DNA of 64,000 bases from Candidatus Chloroploca sp. Khr17 (GCF_004138165.1 NZ_RYFF01000025.1:22099-86098), one strand, 5' to 3'; shown: positions 42,966 through 52,772, counted from the first letter of the stretch. Made by a program: numbers and translations. Notes: a model not told the origin generated them from the letters alone.

Positions 42966-42995
42966 ACGTCTGGCAAAGGATCGGCCCTGGTGCGC

Positions 42996-43001
42996 TATAA
43001 T
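42996..43001 (+). promoter_or_regulatory. -10 element for gatA
   Basis: A perfect TATAAT about 75 bases before the gatA ATG. The -35 is poor (TGGCAA, 19-base spacing). It lies upstream of the chosen start of the divergent gene. Confidence 0.45.
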
Positions 43002-43075
43002 AGAAGAAGAGCAAAACATAGCTACCCTTTTGTGATGCCTGCCCTAGCGGCAACGCATCGGTTGAGAGAGGCCCC

Positions 43076-44533
43076 ATGAGCGAGCTCTATAACCTGACTA
43101 TTCGTGAAGCCCAGCAAGCCCTTGCGACGGGCGAACTTACATCGGTGGCCTTAACCGAGGCTCTTCTGAAGCGGATCACCGCCCTCGAACCACAGTTACA
43201 GGTCTTTCTAACGACCACAGGCGAAGAGGCCCTCGCCGCCGCCCAAACTGCCGACGCCACACGCACCGCGACGAGTGGGCCATTGCATGGCATTCCTCTC
43301 GCGATCAAAGATGTTATCTGTACCGCAGGCGTCCGTACGACGTGCGGCTCGGCGATCCTCGAAAACTTCGTGCCACCCTACAATGCCACCGTTGTTGAAC
43401 GCCTTCAGGCTGCTGGCACCGTCAGTCTTGGCAAGGTCAACTGTGATGAGTTTGCGATGGGGTCAAGTACCGAGAATAGCGCCTTTCAGGTGACCCGCAA
43501 TCCCTGGGATACCGAGCGGGTACCGGGTGGCAGCAGTGGTGGCAGTGCGGCTGCGGTTGCTGCAGGGATGGCTCTGGCGAGCCTGGGAACTGATACCGGT
43601 GGGTCGATCCGGCAACCCGCCGCCCTCTGTGGGGTCAGTGGGTTGAAACCAACCTATGGCCGGGTGAGTCGCTTTGGCTTGGTCGCCTATGGCTCCTCGC
43701 TTGACCAGATCGGGCCATTTGCGTGGACTGCTGCCGACATCGCGCTGGTCTTGCAAGCGATCGCCGGGCACGATCCGCGTGACGGTACGAGCGCCACGGT
43801 ACCAGTCCCCGACTATCAAGCAGGGTTGACCGGTGATCTGCGTGGCCTGCGGGTGGGTGTGCCGCGTGAGTATTTTGTCGAGGGAATGGAACCTGGGGTT
43901 GAACAGGCTACCCGTGAAGCAATTGCCGTCTTGCGCGACCAAGGGGCTGAGGTTATTGAATTGTCATTGCCGCATACAAAATATGCCTTGCCAACATATT
44001 ATATCGTTGCCCCCGCCGAGGCAAGTGCCAATCTCGCCCGCTATGACGGTGTGCGCTATGGCCCCCGCGAGGCAGGCACCTCGATGTGGCAAGAGATCGA
44101 ACTGACGCGCGGGCGTCGCTTTGGGGCCGAGGTGCGCCGACGCATTATGCTCGGTACCTATGTGCTTTCGGCGGGCTACTATGATGCCTACTACAAACGG
44201 GCGCAACAGGTGCGCACGTTGATCAAACGCGATTTTGAGCAAGCCTTTGCCCAGGTTGATCTGCTGGCGACGCCAACTTCACCAACCGTGGCCTTCAAGG
44301 TCGGCCAGAAGCTTGATGACCCGCTGACGATGTACCTGAGCGATGTCTGTACCCTGCCGATCAACCTCGCCGGCGTGCCTGGCCTCGTGGTGCCGTGCGG
44401 CTTCAGCGAGGATCTGCCGGTGGGGCTGCAATTGATTGGCCGCCCCTTTGAAGAAGCAACGCTGCTGCGGGCCGGTGATGCCTATCAACAGGTCACAGCC
44501 TGGCATACCCATCGCCCGGCGCTCGTCTCGTAG
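43076..44533 (+). CDS. gatA: Glutamyl/aspartyl-tRNA amidotransferase subunit A
   Basis: 485 residues, the normal length. The amidase-signature Ser-cisSer-Lys triad is visible: LAIKDVICT (K78), VPGGSSGGSAAAVAAG and GTDTGGSIRQPAALCGVSG. The C-terminal NLAGVPGLVVPCGF is also typical. GatA supplies ammonia from glutamine to convert Glu-tRNA(Gln) or Asp-tRNA(Asn) with GatB and GatC. Neither gatB nor gatC is adjacent. GAGAGG precedes the ATG. Followed closely by two NUDIX genes. Confidence 0.97.
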   Translation: MSELYNLTIREAQQALATGELTSVALTEALLKRITALEPQLQVFLTTTGEEALAAAQTADATRTATSGPLHGIPLAIKDVICTAGVRTTCGSAILENFVPPYNATVVERLQAAGTVSLGKVNCDEFAMGSSTENSAFQVTRNPWDTERVPGGSSGGSAAAVAAGMALASLGTDTGGSIRQPAALCGVSGLKPTYGRVSRFGLVAYGSSLDQIGPFAWTAADIALVLQAIAGHDPRDGTSATVPVPDYQAGLTGDLRGLRVGVPREYFVEGMEPGVEQATREAIAVLRDQGAEVIELSLPHTKYALPTYYIVAPAEASANLARYDGVRYGPREAGTSMWQEIELTRGRRFGAEVRRRIMLGTYVLSAGYYDAYYKRAQQVRTLIKRDFEQAFAQVDLLATPTSPTVAFKVGQKLDDPLTMYLSDVCTLPINLAGVPGLVVPCGFSEDLPVGLQLIGRPFEEATLLRAGDAYQQVTAWHTHRPALVS

Positions 44534-44541
44534 GCGTTTCT

Positions 44542-45042
44542 ATGCATGCAATGCTCGGTGGCCTCCGCGAAGCGGCGCTCACCCTGACCTACAACCTCTT
44601 TCTGGTTGCCCGCACGGCCAGCCGTGTTGTCACCCGCCCGACCCAGATCGGGGTGCGTGTGCTCGTTCCCCAAGACGACCGGGTGCTGTTGGTGCGCCAT
44701 CGCGGCGGGCGCTGGCCGTGGGCACTGCCCGGTGGTGGGGCCGAAGCTAGCGAAAGTCTTGAGCACACCGCTCTCCGTGAATTGCGCGAAGAGGCTGGAT
44801 GTCACGGCGAAGTCGCCCATCTCCACGGTCTCTTTCATAATTTCAGCGAAGGCATGAACAACCTGATCGCTGTCTTTGTTTGTCACACCACCGAAGTCGC
44901 CCAACCGCCTGCCGGCGACCTCGAGATTGTTGCTGCCCGCTTCTTTCTCTATCGTGACCTGCCGGCAAACCTTGATCCTGGTAGTCGCGAACGGATCGCC
45001 GAATATCGCCGTGGTGAACGGGGTATGTACCGGGATTGGTAG
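44542..45042 (+). CDS. NUDIX hydrolase
   Basis: 166 residues. The Nudix box is complete: GGGAEASESLEHTALRELREEAGC matches Gx5Ex7REUxEExGU. The preceding VRVLVPQDDRVLLVRHRGGR is the usual first strands. It hydrolyses a nucleoside diphosphate linked to another group; the substrate is open. It starts eight bases after gatA and ends nine bases before a second NUDIX gene. Confidence 0.9.
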   Translation: MHAMLGGLREAALTLTYNLFLVARTASRVVTRPTQIGVRVLVPQDDRVLLVRHRGGRWPWALPGGGAEASESLEHTALRELREEAGCHGEVAHLHGLFHNFSEGMNNLIAVFVCHTTEVAQPPAGDLEIVAARFFLYRDLPANLDPGSRERIAEYRRGERGMYRDW

Positions 45043-45051
45043 GAAGAATCT

Positions 45052-45546
45052 ATGCCGTATACACCTATTGTCGGAACTCTGGGCTATGTCCTTTCGCCTG
45101 ACCAGCAACAGGTCTTGCTGGTGCATCGCAACGCTCGCCCTGACGATCTGCACCTCGGCAAATATAATGGGCTTGGGGGCAAACTTGATCCCCACGAAGA
45201 TGTTGTCGCCGGGATGCGTCGCGAATTGCGTGAAGAGGCGAGTATCGAGGCGCTCGAGCTTACCCTGCGCGGGACGATCAGTTGGCCGGGCTTTGGCAAA
45301 AACGGCGAGGACTGGCTCGGCTTCATCTTTCTTATCACCCACTTTACCGGCGAGCCGCCAACCAGCAATGTGGAAGGGGCGCTCGAATGGATCCCGCTTA
45401 CGCGCCTGCTCGCGCTGGATCTGCCACTGTGGCCCGGAGATCACTTCTTCCTGCCCCTCGTCTTCAGTTCCGATCCCCGCCAGTTTCACGGCGTCATGCC
45501 GTACGATCAAGGCCAACCGGTACGCTGGGACTATACGTTGATATAA
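45052..45546 (+). CDS. NUDIX hydrolase, MutT-like
   Basis: 164 residues. It starts TPIVGTLGYVLSPDQQQVLL and has KYNGLGGKLDPHEDVVAGMRRELREEASIE. The Nudix box is present except that the Gly after REExx is Ser. KYNGLGGKLDPHE is the pattern of 8-oxo-dGTP/2-hydroxy-dATP diphosphatases (MTH1-like), so sanitation of oxidised nucleotides is a reasonable inference. It probably shares a transcript with gatA and the first NUDIX gene. Confidence 0.88.
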   Translation: MPYTPIVGTLGYVLSPDQQQVLLVHRNARPDDLHLGKYNGLGGKLDPHEDVVAGMRRELREEASIEALELTLRGTISWPGFGKNGEDWLGFIFLITHFTGEPPTSNVEGALEWIPLTRLLALDLPLWPGDHFFLPLVFSSDPRQFHGVMPYDQGQPVRWDYTLI

Positions 45547-45557
45547 AGGGGTTTCTG

Positions 45558-45598
45558 TTGCTGGTAAAAAGCCAGCTACGCTGGTTTTTTACCAGCAA
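45558..45598. terminator. Hairpin ending the gatA-NUDIX operon
   Basis: TTGCTGGTAAAAAGCCAGC pairs with GCTGGTTTTTTACCAGCAA (one G-T type mismatch) around TAC. It starts 12 bases after the stop. The tip GCCAGC-TAC-GCTGG matches the other hairpins of the window. Confidence 0.7.
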
Positions 45599-45622
45599 CG
45601 ATTCTTGAAGGAGAAGCTTTTA

Positions 45623-46132
45623 TTGAACGGAACGGTCGTAGTTATCCTTGCGTGTGTGGTTGGTGCCCTGAGTCTGCTCGCACTCACGATCTGGATGCTC
45701 AATCGTGCGTGGGGCGAGAATTTCCCCGGCTCTGGCGGCACCCTCCCTTCCGAACTGCTTGACCAGTATCAGGTGACAACGAGCCATCGCCCCCAGGTCG
45801 AGCCTACCCGACACGAGGATGACCTGAGCTCGTGGTGGGCTAACGACGACGATGAGCAGACCCAAGGACCCGCTGGAAGCCCGACCAGCGAGATGGTTGA
45901 GATTACCCATACGGCGGTGCGCCAGGCGATCTTGACCTCACTTGAACGGGGAGGCAGCCCGTATGCGACCTTTTTTGTCCAGGATGACGATAAGGTCTAT
46001 CTGGCTCTGTACCGTATTCACGATCCCGCCCAGCGCGCCACCGCCCAGCGTGTGGTCGAGGGGCTGAACGATGGGCGCCTCAACGCCTTTTCGCTGATGG
46101 AAACCCTCCGTCATCTGCGGCCCGGACAGTAG
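45623..46132 (+). CDS. Membrane-anchored protein of unknown function upstream of serS
   Basis: 169 residues. One N-terminal membrane segment (VVVILACVVGALSLLALTIWML) is followed by a polar, acidic linker (DDLSSWWANDDDEQTQG) and a compact C-terminal domain (ITHTAVRQAILTSLERGGSP, YATFFVQDDDKVYLALYRI). I do not recognise the family. AAGGAG at 45608-45613 lies nine bases before a TTG at 45623, which is chosen; a TTG at 45605 is upstream of that site. serS follows after 12 bases. Confidence 0.6.
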   Translation: MNGTVVVILACVVGALSLLALTIWMLNRAWGENFPGSGGTLPSELLDQYQVTTSHRPQVEPTRHEDDLSSWWANDDDEQTQGPAGSPTSEMVEITHTAVRQAILTSLERGGSPYATFFVQDDDKVYLALYRIHDPAQRATAQRVVEGLNDGRLNAFSLMETLRHLRPGQ

Positions 46133-46144
46133 CAAGGAGCTAGT

Positions 46145-47413
46145 ATGCTTGATATCAAGGTAATCCGTGAACAACCCGCTTATGTCAAACAGCAACTGGC
46201 CCGTTTTGACGTAGCTGGGGCCATTGTTGACCAGGTGCTCGGCTATGACGAGCGGCGTCGTACGCTCTTGCGTGAAGTCGAGGATCTGAAGGCACTGCGT
46301 AATAGTGTCTCGAAAGAGATCAGCCAACTGAAGGATGCCAGTGCCCGCGAGACGAGAATTCGCGAGATGCGCGAGGTCGGCGACCGCATCAGTCTGCTCG
46401 ATAAAGAAGTTGCCCAGGTCGAACAAGACCAGCAAGCGGCCATGCTTGAGATCCGCAATCTGCCGCATCCCGATGTGCCCGATGGCGCTGATGATACCGC
46501 CAATCCGGTGATCTATCAGGAGGGCGAAGAGCGCCAGTTAGATTTTGGGGCCAAGCCCCATTGGGAACTGGTCGAGGCCCTGGGAATCGTCAATTTCGAG
46601 CAGGGCGTCAAGCTCGCCGGTTCACGATTTTATGTCATGCGCGGCCTCGGGGCCAGGCTGCAGCGGGCGACGATCCAGTGGTTGCTCGATCTCCATCTGC
46701 GCCAGGGCTACGAAGAGGTCTACACCCCCTTTGTCGTCAAAGAAGCGGCGCTCTGGGCAGCCGGGCAATTGCCCAAGTTCCGCGACAATCTCTATCGCGA
46801 TGAAGAATCGGGCCTCTGGCTCGTGCCGACGGCCGAGGTGCCCATAACGAGCCTTTATGCCGATGAGATCCTGGAGGCTTCGCGCTTGCCGATCTACCAC
46901 GTCGCCTACACGCCCTGTTTTCGTAAAGAACAGTTGAGCGCCGGGCGCGACGTGCGCGGGATGAAACGCGGCCACCAGTTCGATAAGGTTGAAATGTATA
47001 TGTTCACCTTCCCCGACCAGAGCTACACCGCCCTCGAGAAGTTGCGCAGCAATGCCGAAGAGTGCTGTCGGCTGCTGGGCCTGCCCTTCCGCACCAAGAT
47101 CCTCTGCACCGGCGATATTGGCTTTGGGGCGGCCAAAACCTACGATATCGAGGTGTGGGCACCAGGGCAGGGCGAATGGCTTGAAGTCAGTTCCTGCTCG
47201 AATGTCGAGGCGTTCCAGGCCCGCCGCGCCAATCTGCGCTATCGCCCTGAACCAGGGGCAAAACCCGAGTACCTGCATACGCTGAATGGCTCGGGCCTGG
47301 GCTTGCCGCGTACCATCATCGCGATCATGGAAAATTACCAGCAAGAAGACGGCAGCATCGTTGTGCCCGAAGTGCTCCGTCCGTATATGGGTGGCTGCGA
47401 GGTGATCAAATAA
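46145..47413 (+). CDS. serS: Serine-tRNA ligase
   Basis: 422 residues, standard length. An N-terminal coiled-coil tRNA-binding arm (about 30-105: [20 protein letters not shown]) precedes the class II core. Motif 2 is [20 protein letters not shown], followed by HQFDKVEMY and the motif 3 region [20 protein letters not shown]. It charges tRNA-Ser. AAGGAG lies seven bases before the ATG. Confidence 0.98.
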   Translation: MLDIKVIREQPAYVKQQLARFDVAGAIVDQVLGYDERRRTLLREVEDLKALRNSVSKEISQLKDASARETRIREMREVGDRISLLDKEVAQVEQDQQAAMLEIRNLPHPDVPDGADDTANPVIYQEGEERQLDFGAKPHWELVEALGIVNFEQGVKLAGSRFYVMRGLGARLQRATIQWLLDLHLRQGYEEVYTPFVVKEAALWAAGQLPKFRDNLYRDEESGLWLVPTAEVPITSLYADEILEASRLPIYHVAYTPCFRKEQLSAGRDVRGMKRGHQFDKVEMYMFTFPDQSYTALEKLRSNAEECCRLLGLPFRTKILCTGDIGFGAAKTYDIEVWAPGQGEWLEVSSCSNVEAFQARRANLRYRPEPGAKPEYLHTLNGSGLGLPRTIIAIMENYQQEDGSIVVPEVLRPYMGGCEVIK

Positions 47414-47521
47414 GCCCATTGCGGATTTTAGATTGCAGATTGCGGATTGCGCGGCTGGTCATCACCGTCAGGGATGGCAAGCCGCGTGCATGCGGCATAG
47501 CCAAGGGGAATGGGTCTACCT

Positions 47522-48439
47522 ATGCGGATTGCGATCATCGGGGCCGGCGCTATCGGCGGGGTCTTGGCATGGTACCTCGCGCCACACTGCGATCTCGTCA
47601 TTGTTGATCCGTGGGCCGGCCATGTGGCAGCGCTGAACTGCGACGGTTTGCACTGCGAGCGCGACGGGGTCACCGAGGCGCGGCGGGTACGCGCCGTGAG
47701 CGACCCCGCGCTGGCTTTTCCAGCCAAGCTCGCCCTGGTGCTCGTCAAAGCGCACCAGACAGCCTGGGCCGCCGAGGCGTGTGCCGTAGCGCTGGCCCCC
47801 GATGGCCTCGCCTACACCCTCCAGAACGGCCTGGGCAACCACGAGGTACTTGCCGCCGAACTTGGCGCAACACGGGTGGGGCAGGGTGTCACCGCACTGG
47901 GCGGCACCCTCCTTGGGCCAGGGCGCGTCCGCCATGCCGGGATGGGCGCGACCACCTTGAGCCTCACACCCAACCCGGCGCAGGCCAACGCGCTCGCCGA
48001 TCTGCTCAACCAGGCGGGCTTGCCCACGAGCGTCACGGCTGACCTGGACAGCCTGATTTGGGGCAAACTGATCGTCAACGTCGGCATCAACGCCATCACG
48101 GCGCTGCTGCGCGTCCGCAACGGCGTGCTCGCCGAAAACAGCGCCGCACGCGGACTGCTCAGCGCCGTCGTCGCCGAAGCGGTGCGCGTCGCCGCGGCCC
48201 AGGGCATCACGCTGCCCTACACCGACCCCGTCGCGCACGTGCTGCAAGTCGCCCGCGCCACCGCCGCGAACCAATCGTCGATGCTGCAAGATCGGCTACG
48301 CGGTGCCCCCACCGAAATCGCCACGATCAACGGCGCCATCGTCGCTATCGGCGCAAAGCTCGGCCTCCCCACGCCTTACAACGCCGCCCTGGTAGCCCTG
48401 ATGACCGCCTTGGAGACCACGCAAGGCGAGGGGGTTTGA
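47522..48439 (+). CDS. Ketopantoate reductase (PanE/ApbA) family
   Basis: 305 residues. The Rossmann start MRIAIIGAGAIGGVLAWYL, LVLVKAHQTAWAAE with the substrate-binding Lys, TLQNGLGNHEVL, and the C-terminal LIWGKLIVNVGINAITALL with the catalytic Lys fit 2-dehydropantoate 2-reductase. The step is the NADPH-dependent second reaction of pantothenate synthesis. The family also contains other oxidoreductases, so panE is not certain. The ATG at 47510 is too close to its ribosome site, so the ATG at 47522 is preferred. A short GATTGCGGATT-type repeat lies in the gap before it. Confidence 0.85.
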   Translation: MRIAIIGAGAIGGVLAWYLAPHCDLVIVDPWAGHVAALNCDGLHCERDGVTEARRVRAVSDPALAFPAKLALVLVKAHQTAWAAEACAVALAPDGLAYTLQNGLGNHEVLAAELGATRVGQGVTALGGTLLGPGRVRHAGMGATTLSLTPNPAQANALADLLNQAGLPTSVTADLDSLIWGKLIVNVGINAITALLRVRNGVLAENSAARGLLSAVVAEAVRVAAAQGITLPYTDPVAHVLQVARATAANQSSMLQDRLRGAPTEIATINGAIVAIGAKLGLPTPYNAALVALMTALETTQGEGV

Positions 48440-48502
48440 CGAGCCGTTCACGGCGACAGCAGCTGCGCGGCGCAGCACAGGGGAACACGTGGGTGTAAAT
48501 GG

Positions 48503-48508
48503 TATAAT
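48503..48508 (+). promoter_or_regulatory. -10 element (TATAAT)
   Basis: A perfect TATAAT about 55 bases before the GTG of the Tat-exported gene; no convincing -35. Confidence 0.4.
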
Positions 48509-48562
48509 CGCGGTGTCGCAGGTATGGAGTGGGTATAGGCGGCAGAATCAAGGAGAGACCTT

Positions 48563-49429
48563 GTGTCTATCAATAGGCGGAGCCTCATGAAGCTCTTACC
48601 GGCTGCGATAGCCAGTAGTTTGCTCGTGGATCAGCCGCATGTTCCTGCCCGTGCAACTTCAGCACGTTCTCCTCTTATCGCCAAACACTATCAAGGTACA
48701 AACTTGTCCGGATGGGAAGTCGCTTTGGGCGATGCTCTGTATGTACGCCCTGGAGAATGCCCTGTAACGCTGCGTGACATTGAGACGGTCCATGAACCTG
48801 TTCATAGTGAACTTCGGGCCAATCTTCAGCGTCGCATCATCTTGGCGCATAACATTACGTTCAAACAGATTATCAACAACGAAGCCCTACAGTTTGTCCA
48901 CACATGTGCTTTTAAATTTCGTCTGCCCTACTTACCCAATACCGATGTTAATGCCGATTTGAATGCCCAGACGTTGGAGGGTGGAATTTTTGTATGGGAT
49001 GGGAGTCAAACGCGGCTAGACTATGGGATGGCCTTCCAGTGGGGACTGAATCCTTGGATTGGAGGTGAGAGTGTGGGGGCCTTTGGCGTCATGAGTTCTT
49101 GGATCAATACGCATGGTGATAATGGTACGTGGAGAAATGTGGGCCGCCTCACTCCCGACACACAATGGCATGAAGTAAAAATGGTTGTCGATTATCCACG
49201 GCAAACAACTGCGCTGTTGTTTGATAGCCAACCCTATTTGACTCAGTTCACAAGTATTCCAAAACCCAACACGTGGGGCACCGAGATTGCTGCGCGCCTT
49301 CAGGTCGAAATCATCAGCATTTATCCTGAACCGACTGCGTTACGTGCGATGCATAAAGCCCAGATTAAGGATTGGTCTTGGACTTGGAAGCGGGCGCATT
49401 ATGCTTTTTTACCTTCCATCCGCAAATAG
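48563..49429 (+). CDS. Tat-exported protein of unknown function
   Basis: 288 residues. GTG start with AAGGAG seven bases upstream. A twin-arginine signal (NRRSLMKLLPAAIASSLLV) ends near PARA. The mature part is beta-rich and lectin/jelly-roll-like (HYQGTNLSGWEVALGDALYV, GGIFVWDGSQTRLDYGMAFQ, WHEVKMVVDYPRQTTALLFD), in the style of LamG or glycan-binding folds; I do not recognise the family. Visibly lower GC and different codon use (AGG, CTA, ATA) than neighbours suggest acquisition from elsewhere. Confidence 0.7.
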   Translation: MSINRRSLMKLLPAAIASSLLVDQPHVPARATSARSPLIAKHYQGTNLSGWEVALGDALYVRPGECPVTLRDIETVHEPVHSELRANLQRRIILAHNITFKQIINNEALQFVHTCAFKFRLPYLPNTDVNADLNAQTLEGGIFVWDGSQTRLDYGMAFQWGLNPWIGGESVGAFGVMSSWINTHGDNGTWRNVGRLTPDTQWHEVKMVVDYPRQTTALLFDSQPYLTQFTSIPKPNTWGTEIAARLQVEIISIYPEPTALRAMHKAQIKDWSWTWKRAHYAFLPSIRK

Positions 49430-49580
49430 GCGGCAGCGTTGCGCCATGCCACCAGAACCAGTGCTCGCGTGGGGCACATTTCGGTATAACGTGGTCGGTC
49501 GTGACATGCTGGTGGCAACTAGGCGCATACGCAACGGCGCGGGCTTGCAGGCGTGACTCGTGTGCCGTATCCGGTATAGT

Positions 49581-52082
49581 TCACATCAACGGGATCGTTG
49601 CATATCCGTCGGGCACAAAGAGGCTGCCTTCGGTGGTGCCCTGCGCTGTGATTTGTTGCAAGTGACGCCCAAGTTCAGCCGGGGTCATTGTGCCAGCCAG
49701 AGTTGCCTGGAAGAGGTCGGTTACGCGGGCGACTTCTTCCCCACGCTCATGCACAAATTCGAGCCGGAAGTGACGCAGGCCCGCGGCCCGCCACGCGGCA
49801 AGATGCCGACTCGCTTCCTGCGCTTCGGCGTTGAAGACGGTGTTGCGACAACCGACGTCGGCCATCACGGGGTGCGCCCGTCCTTGCTGGTCGCGCAACG
49901 CGAGGCGGTGCTTTTCGCACGGGTGCCCACAGTCTTTGTAGTTGGTGCCAGTCGAGAGGAAGCGGCAGAAGACGCAGTGCTCGGTGTGAAAGATCGGGAG
50001 ATGTTGATACGCGACAATTTCGAGCAGGTCGGCATCAAGTGCAGCGGCAAGCTTCGCAATCTGATCGGCGTTCAGGTCGTAGGTCGGCGTGAGCCGCGCC
50101 AACCCAAGTTCGAGCATGGTCTGCGCGGTGAGGATGTTGGCGGCGTTGAGGCTGAAGTCGCCAACAAGACGCGGGATGGCGGCCTCGCGCAGGGCGTGCA
50201 ACAAGCCCGTGGAACGCACGAGGATCGTGCAGTCGAGTTTGCGGAGGAAGTGAACAATGCGCTGTTCGTCGGGTTTGAGCACCCGCGGGCTCGCGACCCG
50301 TGCTTCGATGCCCGCCGCCTGGACTTGCTCCACCGCCGGACGCAAGCCGTAGAGTTCAAGGTAGTCGAGCGTGATGCTCGCCGGACGGGCGGCCAACGCG
50401 GCTTCTAGTTGCTCGGGCGTACGAACAAGCAGGTGCAACGTGGGCGGCGCAACTGCCGTGTCCAACCCAGGACGGGAAGAAACCATCTGGGCCAGCACTG
50501 CCGCCGGATCGCCACCACGGATCGGCGCAGGCTGCCCCTGAAGATCGGCCAGCAGATCAGTCGCTTCACGGCGCAACTGGTTGAGCAACGAATTGGGCAC
50601 AAACGGGTTGCCTTCGGCCACATAGTTCAGCGCCGCCAGATAGTAGGGCGTTGTGCCAAGGCGGCCAAGTTGTTCGTGCAATAAGGCTTCGGTCAAGCCG
50701 CGCCGCTCAGCCGCCGCAAGCGGCTCAGGTGAACGCACCGTCACCCGCAGCGCCGGAAGTTCACCGTGCTGCCAGGTCAAAACAAGTGGTTCGCCGACCT
50801 GCGCCACGGCGTGAACCACCACGGGCTGACGGCGCACCGGACTGGCCGGCTGGGTTAGCGGACGTACCGCACGTTCAAGGTCGGGGTCAAGGGTACGCCA
50901 GATCAGATCGCCCGGTCGAATACGGCGCAGATCAACCGCATCATAGCCAAACTCCAATTCCACCAAACCATGCAGCGCCGGATAGACGTGATAGACCCGC
51001 CCGCCCTCTTCGGGTTCTTCAGGGCTGCGCCAAGCGGCGGCATCAAAGACAATGCCATCACCAGGTTTGAGCGGCGAGGCCGCTGCCGCCGGGTCAAGTT
51101 CAGCCAGAATGCTCTCGGTCAACACCTTGGCGACACGGGCCACGAGCACCCCACGATGGCGGGGTGCTCGTCCACGCACCACCGCCTGATGGTCAGTCCC
51201 GGTGAGAAAATAGGGGCCCATCCCCCGTGAATAGACCTGGGTCAACTGCAACTCTTCATACGGCGTGATCGAGAGCGGCAGACCAGCCCAGGCTTCATCA
51301 ACCGCCTTGCGATACGCCGCGGTGGTCAGCGCCACATAGGCCGCATCTTTGTAGCGCCCTTCAATCTTCAGCGCCGACACACCCAATTGCACAATGGCGG
51401 GCATCTCGTGCAACGCATAGAGATCGCCGGGCGACAAGAGATAGCGCGCCTCGCCGAGTGGCCGGGGCGTACCATCGACCAGCAGATCATACGGGAGGCG
51501 ACACGCCTGCGCACACTGACCGCGATTCGCGCTCCGCCCGCCCCACGCCTCTGAAGAGAAACACTGCCCCGAATACGAAACACAAAGCGCCCCATGGACA
51601 AACATCTCAAGTTCAAGCGTCGTCGCCGCCCGGATCGCCGCAATCTCCTTGAGCGACAACTCACGCGCCAGCACCACGCGACTCACCCCAAACTGACGGG
51701 CAAGCTCAACCCCCTCAGCCGACGTAATGCTCATCTGGGTCGAGCCATGCACCTCAATCTCGGGCACCAGTTGGTGCAACAGGCGCGCCATGCCCACATC
51801 CTGCACAATGAAGGCATCGGCGCCAGCCTCGGCAATCGCCAAGGCCACCCGCGCCGCCTGCAACAACTCGTGGTCAAACATCAGCGTATTAAAGGTCAGA
51901 TAACCCTTGACGCGCCGCTGATGCAGCGTACGCATCACCTCGGGCAGTTCCTCTAGCGTAAAACCGACCTTGGCACGGGCACTAAAATGCTTGAGCCCAA
52001 AATAGACCGCATCAGCCCCCGCCTCAATTGCAGCCTGCAACTGTGGCCAGTAGCCAGCGGGACTCATCACTTCTGGTTTCAT
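49581..52082 (-). CDS. Peptidase U32 family protein (RlhA/YhbU-like, with DUF3656)
   Basis: 833 residues. It starts MKPEVMSPAGYWPQLQAAIE and continues ADAVYFGLKHFSARAKVGF and VHGSTQMSITSAEGVELARQ. The Fe-S-type cysteine cluster region is FVHGALCVSYSGQCFSSEAW followed by NRGQCAQACRLPY. A DUF3656 domain occupies the middle, and a second U32-like half ends the protein (LEIVAYQHLPIFHTEHCVFC). E. coli RlhA hydroxylates C2501 of 23S rRNA and prephenate-derived donors are used by related members; protease activity is doubtful. The ATG at 52082 has AAAGG upstream. The 52094-52630 gene precedes it by 11 bases. Confidence 0.88.
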   Translation of the reverse strand: MKPEVMSPAGYWPQLQAAIEAGADAVYFGLKHFSARAKVGFTLEELPEVMRTLHQRRVKGYLTFNTLMFDHELLQAARVALAIAEAGADAFIVQDVGMARLLHQLVPEIEVHGSTQMSITSAEGVELARQFGVSRVVLARELSLKEIAAIRAATTLELEMFVHGALCVSYSGQCFSSEAWGGRSANRGQCAQACRLPYDLLVDGTPRPLGEARYLLSPGDLYALHEMPAIVQLGVSALKIEGRYKDAAYVALTTAAYRKAVDEAWAGLPLSITPYEELQLTQVYSRGMGPYFLTGTDHQAVVRGRAPRHRGVLVARVAKVLTESILAELDPAAAASPLKPGDGIVFDAAAWRSPEEPEEGGRVYHVYPALHGLVELEFGYDAVDLRRIRPGDLIWRTLDPDLERAVRPLTQPASPVRRQPVVVHAVAQVGEPLVLTWQHGELPALRVTVRSPEPLAAAERRGLTEALLHEQLGRLGTTPYYLAALNYVAEGNPFVPNSLLNQLRREATDLLADLQGQPAPIRGGDPAAVLAQMVSSRPGLDTAVAPPTLHLLVRTPEQLEAALAARPASITLDYLELYGLRPAVEQVQAAGIEARVASPRVLKPDEQRIVHFLRKLDCTILVRSTGLLHALREAAIPRLVGDFSLNAANILTAQTMLELGLARLTPTYDLNADQIAKLAAALDADLLEIVAYQHLPIFHTEHCVFCRFLSTGTNYKDCGHPCEKHRLALRDQQGRAHPVMADVGCRNTVFNAEAQEASRHLAAWRAAGLRHFRLEFVHERGEEVARVTDLFQATLAGTMTPAELGRHLQQITAQGTTEGSLFVPDGYATIPLM

Positions 52083-52093
52083 GATCGCCTTTA

Positions 52094-52630
52094 TCAAGAT
52101 ACAAGCCCCGAGGCAGAGGGTGTCGAGGGGGGCATCGGCAAATCGGGACCCGTATAGAAGAGGCGACCCTCGCGCCAGTCGGCCAGATCGACCGCCGTCA
52201 GCCACGCCGCCACCGTCTGCGCTCGGCGATACGCCGTGCTATCGGCAAGCGGGGCAAGCCCCTGAAGCACCTGAGCCACCGCGGTGCGCTCGAGGCCAGC
52301 GGGGGCCATGCGGATCGCAACAATCACCGCCCGCATCGGATCGCGTTGGAGCAAAAGACGGCGCAGATAGGTACGCTGTTCCGCACGATTGCTGCGCGCA
52401 AAACTCCGCCCGAGGATCGTCAACTGCGGATCATCGCCTGGTTCACCTTCAGCCACCAACCCAAGGATCCGGGCCGCCTGGGTATAATAATGGCCCTGGC
52501 GCAGCACCTTCATGCCAATATACTCAGCAATCGCCTCAGTCGTCAACCGACCGCGATCAATCGCCTCAGGCACACGCGCCACATCCCAGATCTGATCAGC
52601 CTGTGGAATATCAGCCGTATCAAGGAGCAT
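52094..52630 (-). CDS. Conserved-looking helical protein, winged-helix-like N-terminus
   Basis: 178 residues. The first half reads like a helix-turn-helix or winged helix (GRLTTEAIAEYIGMKVLRQG, YYTQAARILGLVAEGEPGDD, LTILGRSFARSNRAEQRTYL). The second half is helical (RAVIVAIRMAPAGLERTAVA). This organisation occurs in a group of archaeal and bacterial AAA- or restriction-associated proteins, but I cannot name a family. The ATG at 52630 has GGAG nine bases upstream; a GTG at 52645 is an alternative. It forms an operon with the U32 gene. Confidence 0.55.
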   Translation of the reverse strand: MLLDTADIPQADQIWDVARVPEAIDRGRLTTEAIAEYIGMKVLRQGHYYTQAARILGLVAEGEPGDDPQLTILGRSFARSNRAEQRTYLRRLLLQRDPMRAVIVAIRMAPAGLERTAVAQVLQGLAPLADSTAYRRAQTVAAWLTAVDLADWREGRLFYTGPDLPMPPSTPSASGLVS

Positions 52631-52684
52631 CGCCCCTATCTCCACTCTTACACCTTGTACCGTTGAGTATGGTGCCTAGTCACC

Positions 52685-52772
52685 CTGAGTACCAAATGGC
52701 CCGCAGGCCAGTCGTGCCGTAACCAGCAGGGTGAGCGCCCATCGAATCTCGCAGGTCTTGCAGACCTGTGAG
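52685..52772. repeat. Repeat shared with 62048 plus GGTCT palindrome
   Basis: Bases 52685-52712 match 62048-62075 at 25 of 28 positions (CTGAGTAC-AAATGGCCC). Both copies are followed some 25 bases later by GCCCATCG and then by a palindrome, here CTCGCAGGTCT/AGACCTGTGAG (52748-52772). The palindrome differs between copies. Confidence 0.65.
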
